Part shown: positions 1 through 8,420 of the stretch, piece after piece
How positions within the stretch are numbered: position 1 is the stretch's first letter
Layout: each line of letters starts with the position of its first letter
NCBI GenBank assembly: GCA_910574805.1
Contig: CAJTCV010000002.1
Coordinates: 124,001 to 188,000, forward strand
DNA from: Lachnospiraceae bacterium
GTDB taxonomy: Bacteria > Bacillota > Clostridia > Lachnospirales > Lachnospiraceae
DNA length: 64,000 bases
Reading direction: 5' to 3'
Notes under the pieces: generated by a model
What the model was told of the DNA's origin: nothing
The model's input: only the letters and a program-made list of their open reading frames with translations
The model's database searches: none
Program-made: the position numbers and the translations under genes

Positions 1-1
1 G

Positions 2-517
2 ATGATTCCGCATTTTGACAGGGTTGAACGTGTATGGAATCTGATATGTGAAGATATTTATCCCAATTATGCCGGTAATTTAGTGAAGGCCGCAACGAAA
101 TACAGGCAAGGTTTCCATGAAAAACAGGCAGGTATTGCCTGCCGTCTGCTTCAGATGAATGAGGAACATTCAGATCGTGTAAAAAGAAGCTATGAGAATA
201 AGGACCTTTGGCCGTCTGCCCGGAGGGAATATGAATACCGAAGATTTCAGATGGAACGGAATAAAAGAATGAATGAGGAGTCAAAACAAAAATCAGTATT
301 TGCAAAACTGTTTCCTGACAGATTTATGAAATATGGGAAAAGAATCGCATATGTTGAATATGGCCTTAAAGGAGAGATGACATATAAGGTCAGTGAGTAT
401 GCGGAAATAAAGATTTCCAGAGAATTACCCCGGGCATTTCTGAATAATCCTTATGAACTGAACCAAAAAAGAAAAAAATATCTGATACGCAGGTGTGGTA
501 ATGAGGCTGATTATTAA
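2..517 (+). CDS. hypothetical protein, probably 5'-truncated by the window edge
   Basis: I do not recognise this protein. The reading frame is open from the first bases of the window, so the first ATG is probably internal and the true gene starts upstream. The visible 171 residues are charged, rich in Arg, Lys, Glu and Tyr, with no signal peptide or membrane segment. They look like the soluble C-terminal part of a larger protein. Its last 17 bases overlap the start of the next gene, which carries an Mrr-like nuclease fold, so the two are probably translated together and may work together. The closeness to a BREX operon hints at a defence role, but that is inference from position only. Confidence 0.55.
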   Translation: MIPHFDRVERVWNLICEDIYPNYAGNLVKAATKYRQGFHEKQAGIACRLLQMNEEHSDRVKRSYENKDLWPSARREYEYRRFQMERNKRMNEESKQKSVFAKLFPDRFMKYGKRIAYVEYGLKGEMTYKVSEYAEIKISRELPRAFLNNPYELNQKRKKYLIRRCGNEADY

Positions 518-2099
518 AGAATATATATCACAGTTAAAAGAAAAAGATGAACTGGATCTGCTGCTGATGGAATTGCTGGTTCAAGACGGCTATACGGCAG
601 ATCATATACCCAGATCAGGAAACCGGCAGTATGGAGTGGATATCCAACTGCATAACGAAGAGGAACTGTTGCTGATGGTGGTGAAGCAGGGAAATATTGA
701 CAGAACTGTGTGGGATTCCTGTCCCAATGCGGTCAGGCAGAGTCTGGACGAGATCAAAGACGCATATATGGAGCTGCTTACGGAAAAGGAAAAAAACAAG
801 AAGATAAAAGTTATAGTTGCGACGAACGGGGTAAAGGAAGAGTCCATCAGAGTCAATTGGAAAGGATATGTGGAGCATAATAAAATATGGAACGGAAAAG
901 AAATTGAGATAGAATTTTGGGGGATCGATGATATTGTCGGACGGATACAGACAGACTATTTAAACGAACACATATTCGAGCGATCTCTGCAAAGCGCTAT
1001 GAGAAAGGCATTGTATTTTGTAGAAGAGACCGATTACAAAAGAGAGTATTATGAAACCATCATCAAGAGCCTGATTGAAAAAATGACAGCAGCAAAAAGT
1101 GAAAAGGAAATAAAAAAAATACTGACAAGCCTGCATCTGGCCTGTGAAATGATATGCCAATATGCGAATGATACAGGAAACTGCAGAATTGCCATCAATG
1201 TGTCTGAGTATTTACTGATACAGTACTGGAAATTTTTACGGAAGAACAACTATTTTGAAAAGAAAAAATGGATTGAATGGCTGTTGAAATTCTGCAGGGA
1301 TTACGAAAGATGGAACGACATGTATTATCAGAAGATTCGCGGAATCTGCCAGGATCCGACGTTGTTTCCGGAATATAATGTGGTGGAAAACAGAATTCGT
1401 TTATATGAAATATTGGGATATCTGACAGCATATGCAGCATTTTTATGCGGTTATAAGAATGAGAAGATGGCAGGGGTTCTGGATGATATTATAAATCTGA
1501 TCAATCATTATCCAAATATGATGTATGCGTCCTTTGATTCTGATATAGGAATCAAATTATGTTTCTATCGGTTGCTTGCAAAGTGCGGCAGGACGGAAGA
1601 GATGAGGATCAATCTGAAAGACCAGAGCCGTATCCTGGTAAATTATTACAGAGGACAGCATAAGTATCCTGCACCCTCAGACTCGTTTGAAGAAGCTGTA
1701 AATATAGAATCCGGCGGTCCGGCTGAAGAATATAAGTGCTCGGCATTTTGGGGTTATACTCTTTTATGCATTGCATGCCTGGATTTTGAAAGCCTGTATC
1801 GTGAATTGAGAGATTTTCTGAAGGACGATTTGGAACAGGTGACGAAATGCGTATGGTTTTTGCGGAGAGATGAAGAAGAGATGTATTATGAGCCATTTGC
1901 CATGAATCTGGCGGGAGAAGGCATAGATCTGACAGTCGGAAAAAGCTACGCAGATTTTAAGCAAAGAACAGATTTTATCTTAAGCCAGTATGAAGAGGAA
2001 AAGATGTCTTTTGATGAATTTAGTTTTGAAGCTTTGGAGATGATCGTTTGCCGGTATTATGGTTATATTCCGAGAGTGAATGTTGATTTTTTAACATAA
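501..2099 (+). CDS. protein with an Mrr/PD-(D/E)xK-like N-terminal domain and a long helical C-terminal region
   Basis: The product is 532 residues from ATG 501; a GTG at 495 is the alternative start. The N-terminal 160 residues resemble restriction-endonuclease-fold proteins of the Mrr type. There is an acidic first helix (E14 to E24), a GY turn, then GVD with Asp47, then a hydrophobic strand ending in Lys62. The residue two before the lysine is Val where active enzymes have Glu or Gln, so catalysis is uncertain. The remaining 370 residues look all-helical, possibly repeat-like, with no family I can name. The start overlaps the upstream gene by 17 bases, pointing to translational coupling. 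It lies 1.6 kb ahead of a BREX operon, so a defence function is a reasonable guess, not a demonstrated one. Confidence 0.6.
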   Translation: MRLIIKEYISQLKEKDELDLLLMELLVQDGYTADHIPRSGNRQYGVDIQLHNEEELLLMVVKQGNIDRTVWDSCPNAVRQSLDEIKDAYMELLTEKEKNKKIKVIVATNGVKEESIRVNWKGYVEHNKIWNGKEIEIEFWGIDDIVGRIQTDYLNEHIFERSLQSAMRKALYFVEETDYKREYYETIIKSLIEKMTAAKSEKEIKKILTSLHLACEMICQYANDTGNCRIAINVSEYLLIQYWKFLRKNNYFEKKKWIEWLLKFCRDYERWNDMYYQKIRGICQDPTLFPEYNVVENRIRLYEILGYLTAYAAFLCGYKNEKMAGVLDDIINLINHYPNMMYASFDSDIGIKLCFYRLLAKCGRTEEMRINLKDQSRILVNYYRGQHKYPAPSDSFEEAVNIESGGPAEEYKCSAFWGYTLLCIACLDFESLYRELRDFLKDDLEQVTKCVWFLRRDEEEMYYEPFAMNLAGEGIDLTVGKSYADFKQRTDFILSQYEEEKMSFDEFSFEALEMIVCRYYGYIPRVNVDFLT

Positions 2100-2203
2100 C
2101 TGTATCATTGTTTATCACCTGTGGCCCAGGATGACAAAGAAGTATACAGTGCCGACTGAGGCTGTAACAACAAGGATGAGGGAAGGAGTACAGGAGGCTC
2201 TCG

Positions 2204-3109
2204 GTGAAGACTGCGCAGCAGAAAGACATTTATTTGGGAATGGGGGAAAGCAGGAGTATGAAAAAGGGAGAAAAGGCGGCTATTGTATGCTGCTCCAATC
2301 AGCGCCCCCAGAGCGAGAGGGAGACGCTGAAAAGACTGGATCAAGTGCTGCGGAGCATGGGAGTGATCCCGGTCTTCAGTGATCGGATCTACAAAGATCC
2401 GGAGGAAAGAAGGCCCACAGGGAAAGAGCGGGCGGGAGAGCTGATGAAATTTTATCAGGACGACAGTATCCGGGAGATCTTCGATATCTCCGGCGGCGAT
2501 ATCGCCAATGAGATCCTGCCGTATCTGGACTATGAGGCGATCGCCGGCTCCGGCAAACGGTTCTGGGGTTACAGCGATCTGACTACGGTGATCAATGCGA
2601 TTGGCAGGAAGTCAGGGAAGGAGTCGGTATTGTATCAGGTGAAACATCTGGTGGGCGCGCATGGTGAGACGCAGCAGAACGCTTTTGAAACATATTTGTT
2701 TCAGGAGTCGGAAGAATTGACACGGTTTTCGTATCAATTTGTACAGAAAAGTTCCATGGAGGGAGTGACGGCGGGAGGAAATATCCGCTGCCTTCTGAAG
2801 CTGGCGGGGACGGCGTACTGGCCGGATCTTCGGGGAAAGATTCTCATCCTGGAGGCGCTGGGCGGAAAGCGGGAACAGCTGATTACTTATCTGAGCCAGC
2901 TAAAACAGCTGGGCGCATTTGAACAGGCGGCGGGAATCCTGCTGGGAACTTTTACCGCCATGGAGAAGGAAGAAAGTGCAGAAGCAGTCTGCCAGCTGGT
3001 CCGATACTTTGCAGGGTCAGAGATTCCCGTGGCGAAGACCCAGGAGGTTGGGCACGGGGAGGACTCGAAAGCAGTGGTGATGGGGAGGTATATGGAGCTG
3101 GCCGGGTGA
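2204..3109 (+). CDS. S66 family LD-carboxypeptidase (LdcA/MccF-like)
   Basis: S66 serine peptidases cleave LD-peptide bonds in peptidoglycan tetrapeptides (LdcA) or inactivate microcin C-type peptide-nucleotides (MccF), in the cytoplasm. The 301-residue length fits the family. The triad is visible: Ser124 in the GYSD turn, Glu217 in the ILEAL strand and His284 in VGHGED. This spacing is very close to that of Pseudomonas LdcA (Ser115, Glu217, His285). The GTG start at 2204 is chosen because a perfect AGGAGG lies at 2192-2197, six bases upstream; a later ATG near 2258 would still keep the conserved core. No signal peptide is present. The gene stands alone and is followed by a strong hairpin terminator. 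Whether it is a recycling enzyme or a self-immunity enzyme cannot be decided from sequence. Confidence 0.88.
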   Translation: MKTAQQKDIYLGMGESRSMKKGEKAAIVCCSNQRPQSERETLKRLDQVLRSMGVIPVFSDRIYKDPEERRPTGKERAGELMKFYQDDSIREIFDISGGDIANEILPYLDYEAIAGSGKRFWGYSDLTTVINAIGRKSGKESVLYQVKHLVGAHGETQQNAFETYLFQESEELTRFSYQFVQKSSMEGVTAGGNIRCLLKLAGTAYWPDLRGKILILEALGGKREQLITYLSQLKQLGAFEQAAGILLGTFTAMEKEESAEAVCQLVRYFAGSEIPVAKTQEVGHGEDSKAVVMGRYMELAG

Positions 3110-3209
3110 GAGCGTCACAAAGGAGAAGACAGTACGGGCTTCCTGATCAAGTCTTGTTTTTTGACCTGCTGGAAGAGTGGTTGAGATTTATCATAGCAAA
3201 TAGGGCTTT

Positions 3210-3255
3210 GGTCCGTGGGAGTAGTCTGCTCCCAGACGGACCCAGGCCTTTTTTT
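3210..3255 (+). terminator. Rho-independent terminator after the LD-carboxypeptidase gene
   Basis: The arms GGTCCGT-GGGAG and CTCCC-AG-ACGGACC pair around a short loop, with a two-base bulge, and are followed by AGGCC and seven T residues. It lies about 100 bases after the stop codon. Confidence 0.8.
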
Positions 3256-3580
3256 CAAGGCGACCGGATGCAGGCAGAATCCATATTACAGACAATCGAA
3301 GGAGAAAATCCTGTATCCGGTTAAGGTGCCTGCTCGGGCGAGGATGGTGAGCGTGAAAATACCGGCGGAAGAAAAGTATTTCTCCGGTCTGAAGGCAAAG
3401 GACAGGACGGATCAGGATAAGGCTTCCCATCCGTATTACCAGCACGGCAGGGCGAACACTTTGCAGCAGGCGTTTTTTTAAAATCGACGGCGCAGTCATT
3501 GTGGGAAGGTGTTTCAAATCCTTTGGTCGCGCCGTTTTGCATATTGCTTCATATTGCCATCTGAAAAGGAACGCTTTTAG

Positions 3581-3609
3581 TTGACTTTATGTCGTTAAAA
3601 TGCTATATT
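3581..3609 (+). promoter_or_regulatory. sigma-A type promoter of the BREX operon
   Basis: A -35 box TTGACT (3581-3586) and a -10 box TATATT (3604-3609) are separated by exactly 17 bases. They lie about 75 bases before brxA, and no other promoter of this quality is seen until the end of brxL, so the eight genes are probably one transcription unit. Confidence 0.75.
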
Positions 3610-3685
3610 GTATGCAGAGTACTGACTATATATGTGTGATTACCTCTGCGAGGAATGCGGGTGATCTAAGAAAAGAGGACGATTG

Positions 3686-4291
3686 ATGAATAGAAAACCA
3701 TACTCGTCGGCCATTAAGAAAACTCCGTTTAAGTATCCGATTGCAAAGAAAATCGCCAAACTTATGCTGGACGGACTTGACCGAGACGAGATTTACCAGA
3801 AATGTTTTGATGAAAACTATGTGGAGATAGAATCCTTGGAGCGAAGACGCGAAGTGACCAATGTGGTATATAACCGCCTCTGCTCATTGGATGATTATCT
3901 TCTGAGGGAGTTTTATAACGGAGATGTGGCTACGTCTAAATTCATACTGGTTTATGCAATAGCAAAGACAGATACTTTGTTTTTTGATTTCCTGTTTGAA
4001 AAATACAGAGATGCGCTCCTGAATCCGGAGCGGCATTATCTGTCAATCGATGATTTCGATAGTTTCTTCGAGAGCAAGAAACAGGTGGATTTGATCGTCG
4101 CAAAATGGGGCGACTTCACATTGCAGTGTCTGACCAAAGGATATCGTAATATCCTTGTAGAGTCCGGGCTTGGCAGACGTGAGAGAAAAACGATTATAGT
4201 AGAACGCGTGATGATTCATCCGGCAGTAGAAGAACATATAGAGCTTATAGGTGACAAAAATTACCTGAAAGCAATGTTAGGCGGTGATTGA
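3686..4291 (+). CDS. brxA: BREX protein BrxA (DUF1819)
   Basis: BrxA is a small DNA-binding protein found at the head of type 1 BREX operons, which block phage replication after entry while methylating host DNA. The product is 201 residues, close to the family's usual 200, soluble and without a signal peptide. Recognition rests on overall sequence character, length and on its position directly before brxB, brxC and pglX. ATG 3686 is chosen over the preceding TTG because AGAGGA lies at 3674-3679 with good spacing. The stop overlaps the possible GTG start of brxB, so translation of the two is likely coupled. The catalytic role of BrxA is not established for the family. Confidence 0.88.
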   Translation: MNRKPYSSAIKKTPFKYPIAKKIAKLMLDGLDRDEIYQKCFDENYVEIESLERRREVTNVVYNRLCSLDDYLLREFYNGDVATSKFILVYAIAKTDTLFFDFLFEKYRDALLNPERHYLSIDDFDSFFESKKQVDLIVAKWGDFTLQCLTKGYRNILVESGLGRRERKTIIVERVMIHPAVEEHIELIGDKNYLKAMLGGD

Positions 4292-4292
4292 T

Positions 4293-4898
4293 ATGGCAGA
4301 GAGACCACTGAACGAAAGATTTATTGATCTGGAAGACAGGATGATCAGTGTGGAAGCATTGACAAGGTATGGAACGGCTAATGATCTTCGCTTCTACATT
4401 TTTGATTATGCGCCAGCGGATGAACTGTTGGTTCGAAGAGAAACAAAGAAGCTGAAGGACCGAAATCCTGCCATTGTAGAATTTGATTTGTATGAGATGA
4501 TGTTACAGATTATCGAGGATGAGGGATATATGGAAGATGTGCTTCGGCTGGAAAAGGATTATAATAAGGATCTGCTTCTTAGGGAGGTTTTTCAGACGCT
4601 CCTTTCCGTAGAGGAAGAAGAGAATGCTTTTCTGAATAAATTCAAAGAGGATATTGCTGATGATGCGAACAGTATTGTTCTTATTACAGGCGTAGGAAAA
4701 GCATTTCCAATAGTCAGAAGTTATACAATCCTGAATAACCTGCAGAGTATATTCCGAAGAAATCCAGTGGTGATGATGTATCCGGGCAGGTATGCGGTCA
4801 AAGAGAAGATGACGCTCAGGCTGTTTGAGCGGCTTGACGATGACAATTATTACAGGGCATTCCCGCTGGTTGAAAGGAGAATTGGAAATGATTATTAA
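4293..4898 (+). CDS. brxB: BREX protein BrxB (DUF1788)
   Basis: BrxB (DUF1788) is a core type 1 BREX protein of about 200 residues that associates with BrxC in characterised systems. This product has 201 residues. The pattern is typical of the family: an N-terminal LNERFIDLEDR-like helix, an acidic middle, and a hydrophobic VVMMYPGRY strand near the C-terminus. ATG 4293 follows an AGGCGG eight bases upstream; GTG 4284 is an in-frame alternative. It begins two bases after brxA ends. Its last 11 bases overlap the start of brxC, a tight arrangement that points to co-translation of complex partners. Confidence 0.88.
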   Translation: MAERPLNERFIDLEDRMISVEALTRYGTANDLRFYIFDYAPADELLVRRETKKLKDRNPAIVEFDLYEMMLQIIEDEGYMEDVLRLEKDYNKDLLLREVFQTLLSVEEEENAFLNKFKEDIADDANSIVLITGVGKAFPIVRSYTILNNLQSIFRRNPVVMMYPGRYAVKEKMTLRLFERLDDDNYYRAFPLVERRIGNDY

Positions 4899-7800
4899 AG
4901 ATCTCTTTAAGAAGGATATTACCCGTCCTATCCAGGGTGTGGTAACAATAGGAAATGAGAATGAAGAACAGAAGTGGCAGGAACTGGAAGAGTATGTCTG
5001 CACTGATGAGATCACAAAATCTTTCCGTACATTTTTCCGCAGATATCGCGAGTCCATCAATAATCCGACAGAGAAGATCGGCGTATGGATTACCGGTTTC
5101 TTTGGATCCGGTAAATCGCACTTCCTGAAGATTCTGGGGTATATCCTGGAGAATGAAGAAGTGGCAGGATGGGACGCTGTTAAATATTTCGAGGATAAAA
5201 TTAAAGACCAGATGGTGCTGGCTGATATCAAGGCCTGCGCCAAAGCAAATAATAAGGTTGTTCTTTTCAATATCGACAGCAAGGCAAAATCTGATTCTAA
5301 GACCAGAACGCAGGCTATCATGGATATCATGCTCCGTGCCTTCAATGAGTCTGTAGGATATTGTGGTACAAGTCCGTGGGTTGCTGATCTGGAACGCACG
5401 CTGGATAACGAGGGAAAGCTTCAGGATTTCATTTCAAAATTTGAAGAGTATTCCGGTCGTAACTGGGTTCAGACGAGAGCCAAGGCGCTCCTGAACCGTG
5501 ATTACATCATCCGTGCTCTGGTCGATTCCCGTGATATGAGCGAAGAGAGTGTGAAGAAGTTTATTGAGGATCAGACAAAGAATTTCACGAATACCACAGA
5601 GGAATTTGCAAAGATCGTAGATACATACTGCACGGAGAATAAAACCCGCGTTATCTTCCTTATGGATGAGGTGGGTCAGTTTATCGGCGATAATACACAG
5701 CTGATGCTGAACCTTCAGACTTGTGTAGAAGACCTTGGAAAGTTCTGCCGTGGCCAGGCTTGGGTAGTGGTTACTTCTCAGCAGGAACTTAAGGCGATGA
5801 TTGACAGCACCAGGGATAAGCAGCAGGACTTCTCTAAGATTCAGGGGCGTTTTGATACCAGACTGCTTCTTAGCGGCGCCAATGCGGATGAGGTTATCAA
5901 GAGACGTATTCTTGAAAAGAAAGATATTGCAGAGACTCCGCTTCGCGCACTGTATGATGCTAATAGCAATAAACTGTCACAGCTGATCTTGTTCCAGGCA
6001 AAACCAACATGGTCAGGATATAAGGATGCTGATGACTTTAAGAATGTATATCCGTTCGTATCCTATCAGTTTGAACTTCTGCAGAAGGTGTTTGAAGCTA
6101 TCCGTGAGCATGGAATGAGTGAAGGGCGTCACCTGTCGCAGAATGAGAGATCCCTTCTTTCCGCTTTCCAAAATTCAGCGAAAAGGGCTGCTGATCTGGA
6201 ATCTGGAATACTGGTTCCGTTCGATAGTTTCTATTCTACCATTGAGGAATTTATTGATTACGATATTAAGACCGTTTTCTCCAATGCTGAGAGAAGAGCC
6301 GGATTGGATGGCTTTGCAATCCGGGTGCTTCGCGTGCTGTTTATGATCAAGCATGTGAAGGAGATGCCGGCGACGATTGACCGTCTTGCAACGCTGATGG
6401 TTGATAATATCAACGCTGACAAGGCGGCCCTTAAGAATAAGATTTTTGAAGCGCTTCAGCAGCTGGAGGAAGAGACTCTGATCCAGAAGAACGGTGAAGA
6501 GTACGACTTCCTTACTAATGCTGAGCAGGATGTGAATAAGCAGATCAATCACTCTGCATACAATGAGGGAGAAGTGCAGCGCACGATCTTCGATATCATT
6601 TATGACAAGGTATTGGAGAGCAATAAGTATAGATATGAAGGACGCTATGATTTTGGTCTGAACAGGTATGTGGATTCTGAGATCAAAGGTTCATTCAGCC
6701 AGGAAAGCATTACCATTAAGGTAATCACGCAATTCTCCGGTATGCGCGTGGAGACGGAATTTCAGGCAGAATCTGTTCGCTCCAATTCCATCGTAGTTGA
6801 TCTGACAGAGGGAACATTTATTGATGAACTGATCCGGGCAAATAAAATCGGCACCTTTAAGCGTAATAACAGCGCATCCATGTCTGCGGCTCTTACCGAG
6901 ATTATGAGTAAGAAATCTGCAGAACTGTCCGACCGCATAAAGCGTGCGGAAGATATTATCAGGGCTTCTCTCAGGACCGCACCGATTTATCTGTCCGGCA
7001 CCAAACTGGATATTAAGCAGAAGGATGGAAAAGACCGCCTGCAGGATGCTCTGAAAGAAATGGTGAAACATGATTACTTTAAATTGCCGCTGGTGTCATA
7101 TTTTTATCAGGATCAGAGAAGTATTCTCTCCATGTTGAATGATAACAATATGACCATAAACGGGGATGACCTGTCCGGAGACTCTAACTTCTGTGCATAT
7201 GATGAAATCACTACCAAAGTAAAGGATGATATGAGCCTTCACAGGAAAGTGACGGTGAAGAGTCTTCTGGATCATTTCTCCAAGAAGCCTTATGGATGGC
7301 GTGAGTTGGATATTCAGGGAATGATCGGTGTGCTGTGGAAGCACCATAAGATCCAGATCCTCATTCATGATCATGAGGTGGATGAGCGGAATACATCGTT
7401 TAAGAATGATCTGATACGCAAGAATAATACTGACACAATGGTAATCCGTCTGCAGGAGAAGATTGATGAACAGGTGCTGTATGCTGTGAAGCGTATTATG
7501 TCGGACATTTATTCAGAGAATCTGTCTCTGGAAGAGGCGAAGCTGAAGGAAGGTGTTGCTTCCTTCTTTAGCAGGAAAAAAGAGTTCTTAAGCGGACTGA
7601 AGACAAAGTATGGTTTTGATTATGCCGGATGCAGTGCGGCAGCAGAAGTGTACAAGGACTTTGAGGCGATTCTTCAGGCGTCCGATACACTTTCCATCTT
7701 CCAGGAAATCGTTAGTAGAAAAGATAGTCTGGAAGACAAGGCGGAGACGCTGGAACAGCTGGAGGCGTTTTATAAGGACGGCAGCAATCAGCAGAAGAAT

Positions 7801-8409
7801 TATCAGGATGCAAAGGATATCTGCAACTGGTATAGGCTGAACTGCTCATTGCAGGATCTTTCGGGACTTGCAGATAGCGTCCGACAGATGAATGAAATTA
7901 TTTCTCTGGACATGCCGTTTACCAGAATGAATGAGCTGGCCAATCTGGTATTTCAGGCGAATGCCGCAAAGGAAAAAATCCTTGATGAAAAGCTGGATCG
8001 CATAAAGAAGGCAGTGGAGAGCGACCGGGATACGGTGAGCCATGAGTTGTCCGATGCGCTTGGCGCTGATCTCACTGATGATCAGAAGAGCCGTATTCAG
8101 GATAAAGCGGATGAAGTATTGGCTCAGTATGACGAGTGGATAGGTTCCCTCAGCCGTCAGACTGCAAATATGGATTCTTATGTGACTGCCAGTGCAAATA
8201 ATCTTTCCGGGTTCCGATGCTTCATATCAACCATCATGAGCGAAGGAAATGATCATCCGGTAAGAGCAAAAAGAGTTCGCATCATTGATTATGTACCTAC
8301 TGTAAACAAGAAGGTAAAGACCGCTGCAGATGTTGACGTGGTGCTGAATGCGATTCGCGAAAGACTGCTGGCTGAGCTTGAAAACAATGATGAGATTGAT
8401 CTTGGATAA
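4888..8409 (+). CDS. brxC: BREX P-loop ATPase BrxC
   Basis: BrxC is the large ATPase of type 1 BREX and is thought to power or gate the methylation and restriction complex. The product is 1173 residues, near the family's usual 1200. A Walker A motif GFFGSGKS lies at about residues 70-77 and a Walker B strand VIFLMDE at about 256-262. The long C-terminal half is helical and charged. ATG 4888 is chosen because AAAGGAGA lies seven bases upstream; the frame is open for 21 more codons upstream, but those overlap brxB. It is followed by pglX after 11 bases. The protein is cytoplasmic, and no frameshift was seen. Confidence 0.93.
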   Translation: MIIKDLFKKDITRPIQGVVTIGNENEEQKWQELEEYVCTDEITKSFRTFFRRYRESINNPTEKIGVWITGFFGSGKSHFLKILGYILENEEVAGWDAVKYFEDKIKDQMVLADIKACAKANNKVVLFNIDSKAKSDSKTRTQAIMDIMLRAFNESVGYCGTSPWVADLERTLDNEGKLQDFISKFEEYSGRNWVQTRAKALLNRDYIIRALVDSRDMSEESVKKFIEDQTKNFTNTTEEFAKIVDTYCTENKTRVIFLMDEVGQFIGDNTQLMLNLQTCVEDLGKFCRGQAWVVVTSQQELKAMIDSTRDKQQDFSKIQGRFDTRLLLSGANADEVIKRRILEKKDIAETPLRALYDANSNKLSQLILFQAKPTWSGYKDADDFKNVYPFVSYQFELLQKVFEAIREHGMSEGRHLSQNERSLLSAFQNSAKRAADLESGILVPFDSFYSTIEEFIDYDIKTVFSNAERRAGLDGFAIRVLRVLFMIKHVKEMPATIDRLATLMVDNINADKAALKNKIFEALQQLEEETLIQKNGEEYDFLTNAEQDVNKQINHSAYNEGEVQRTIFDIIYDKVLESNKYRYEGRYDFGLNRYVDSEIKGSFSQESITIKVITQFSGMRVETEFQAESVRSNSIVVDLTEGTFIDELIRANKIGTFKRNNSASMSAALTEIMSKKSAELSDRIKRAEDIIRASLRTAPIYLSGTKLDIKQKDGKDRLQDALKEMVKHDYFKLPLVSYFYQDQRSILSMLNDNNMTINGDDLSGDSNFCAYDEITTKVKDDMSLHRKVTVKSLLDHFSKKPYGWRELDIQGMIGVLWKHHKIQILIHDHEVDERNTSFKNDLIRKNNTDTMVIRLQEKIDEQVLYAVKRIMSDIYSENLSLEEAKLKEGVASFFSRKKEFLSGLKTKYGFDYAGCSAAAEVYKDFEAILQASDTLSIFQEIVSRKDSLEDKAETLEQLEAFYKDGSNQQKNYQDAKDICNWYRLNCSLQDLSGLADSVRQMNEIISLDMPFTRMNELANLVFQANAAKEKILDEKLDRIKKAVESDRDTVSHELSDALGADLTDDQKSRIQDKADEVLAQYDEWIGSLSRQTANMDSYVTASANNLSGFRCFISTIMSEGNDHPVRAKRVRIIDYVPTVNKKVKTAADVDVVLNAIRERLLAELENNDEIDLG

Positions 8410-8420
8410 GGAGCGGATAA

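Larger units (their letters stand above)
3110..3685. other. intergenic region between the carboxypeptidase and the BREX operon
   Basis: No convincing gene was found in these 576 bases; short open frames here have no ribosome binding site or recognisable product. It holds the terminator at 3210-3255, a weak long-loop inverted repeat (7-base arms at 3487-3493 and 3529-3535), and the BREX promoter at 3581-3609. Confidence 0.7.

Noticed and set aside
3106-3481. Two short plus-strand frames after the LD-carboxypeptidase gene
   Set aside because: They run through a terminator, lack ribosome binding sites and match nothing known.
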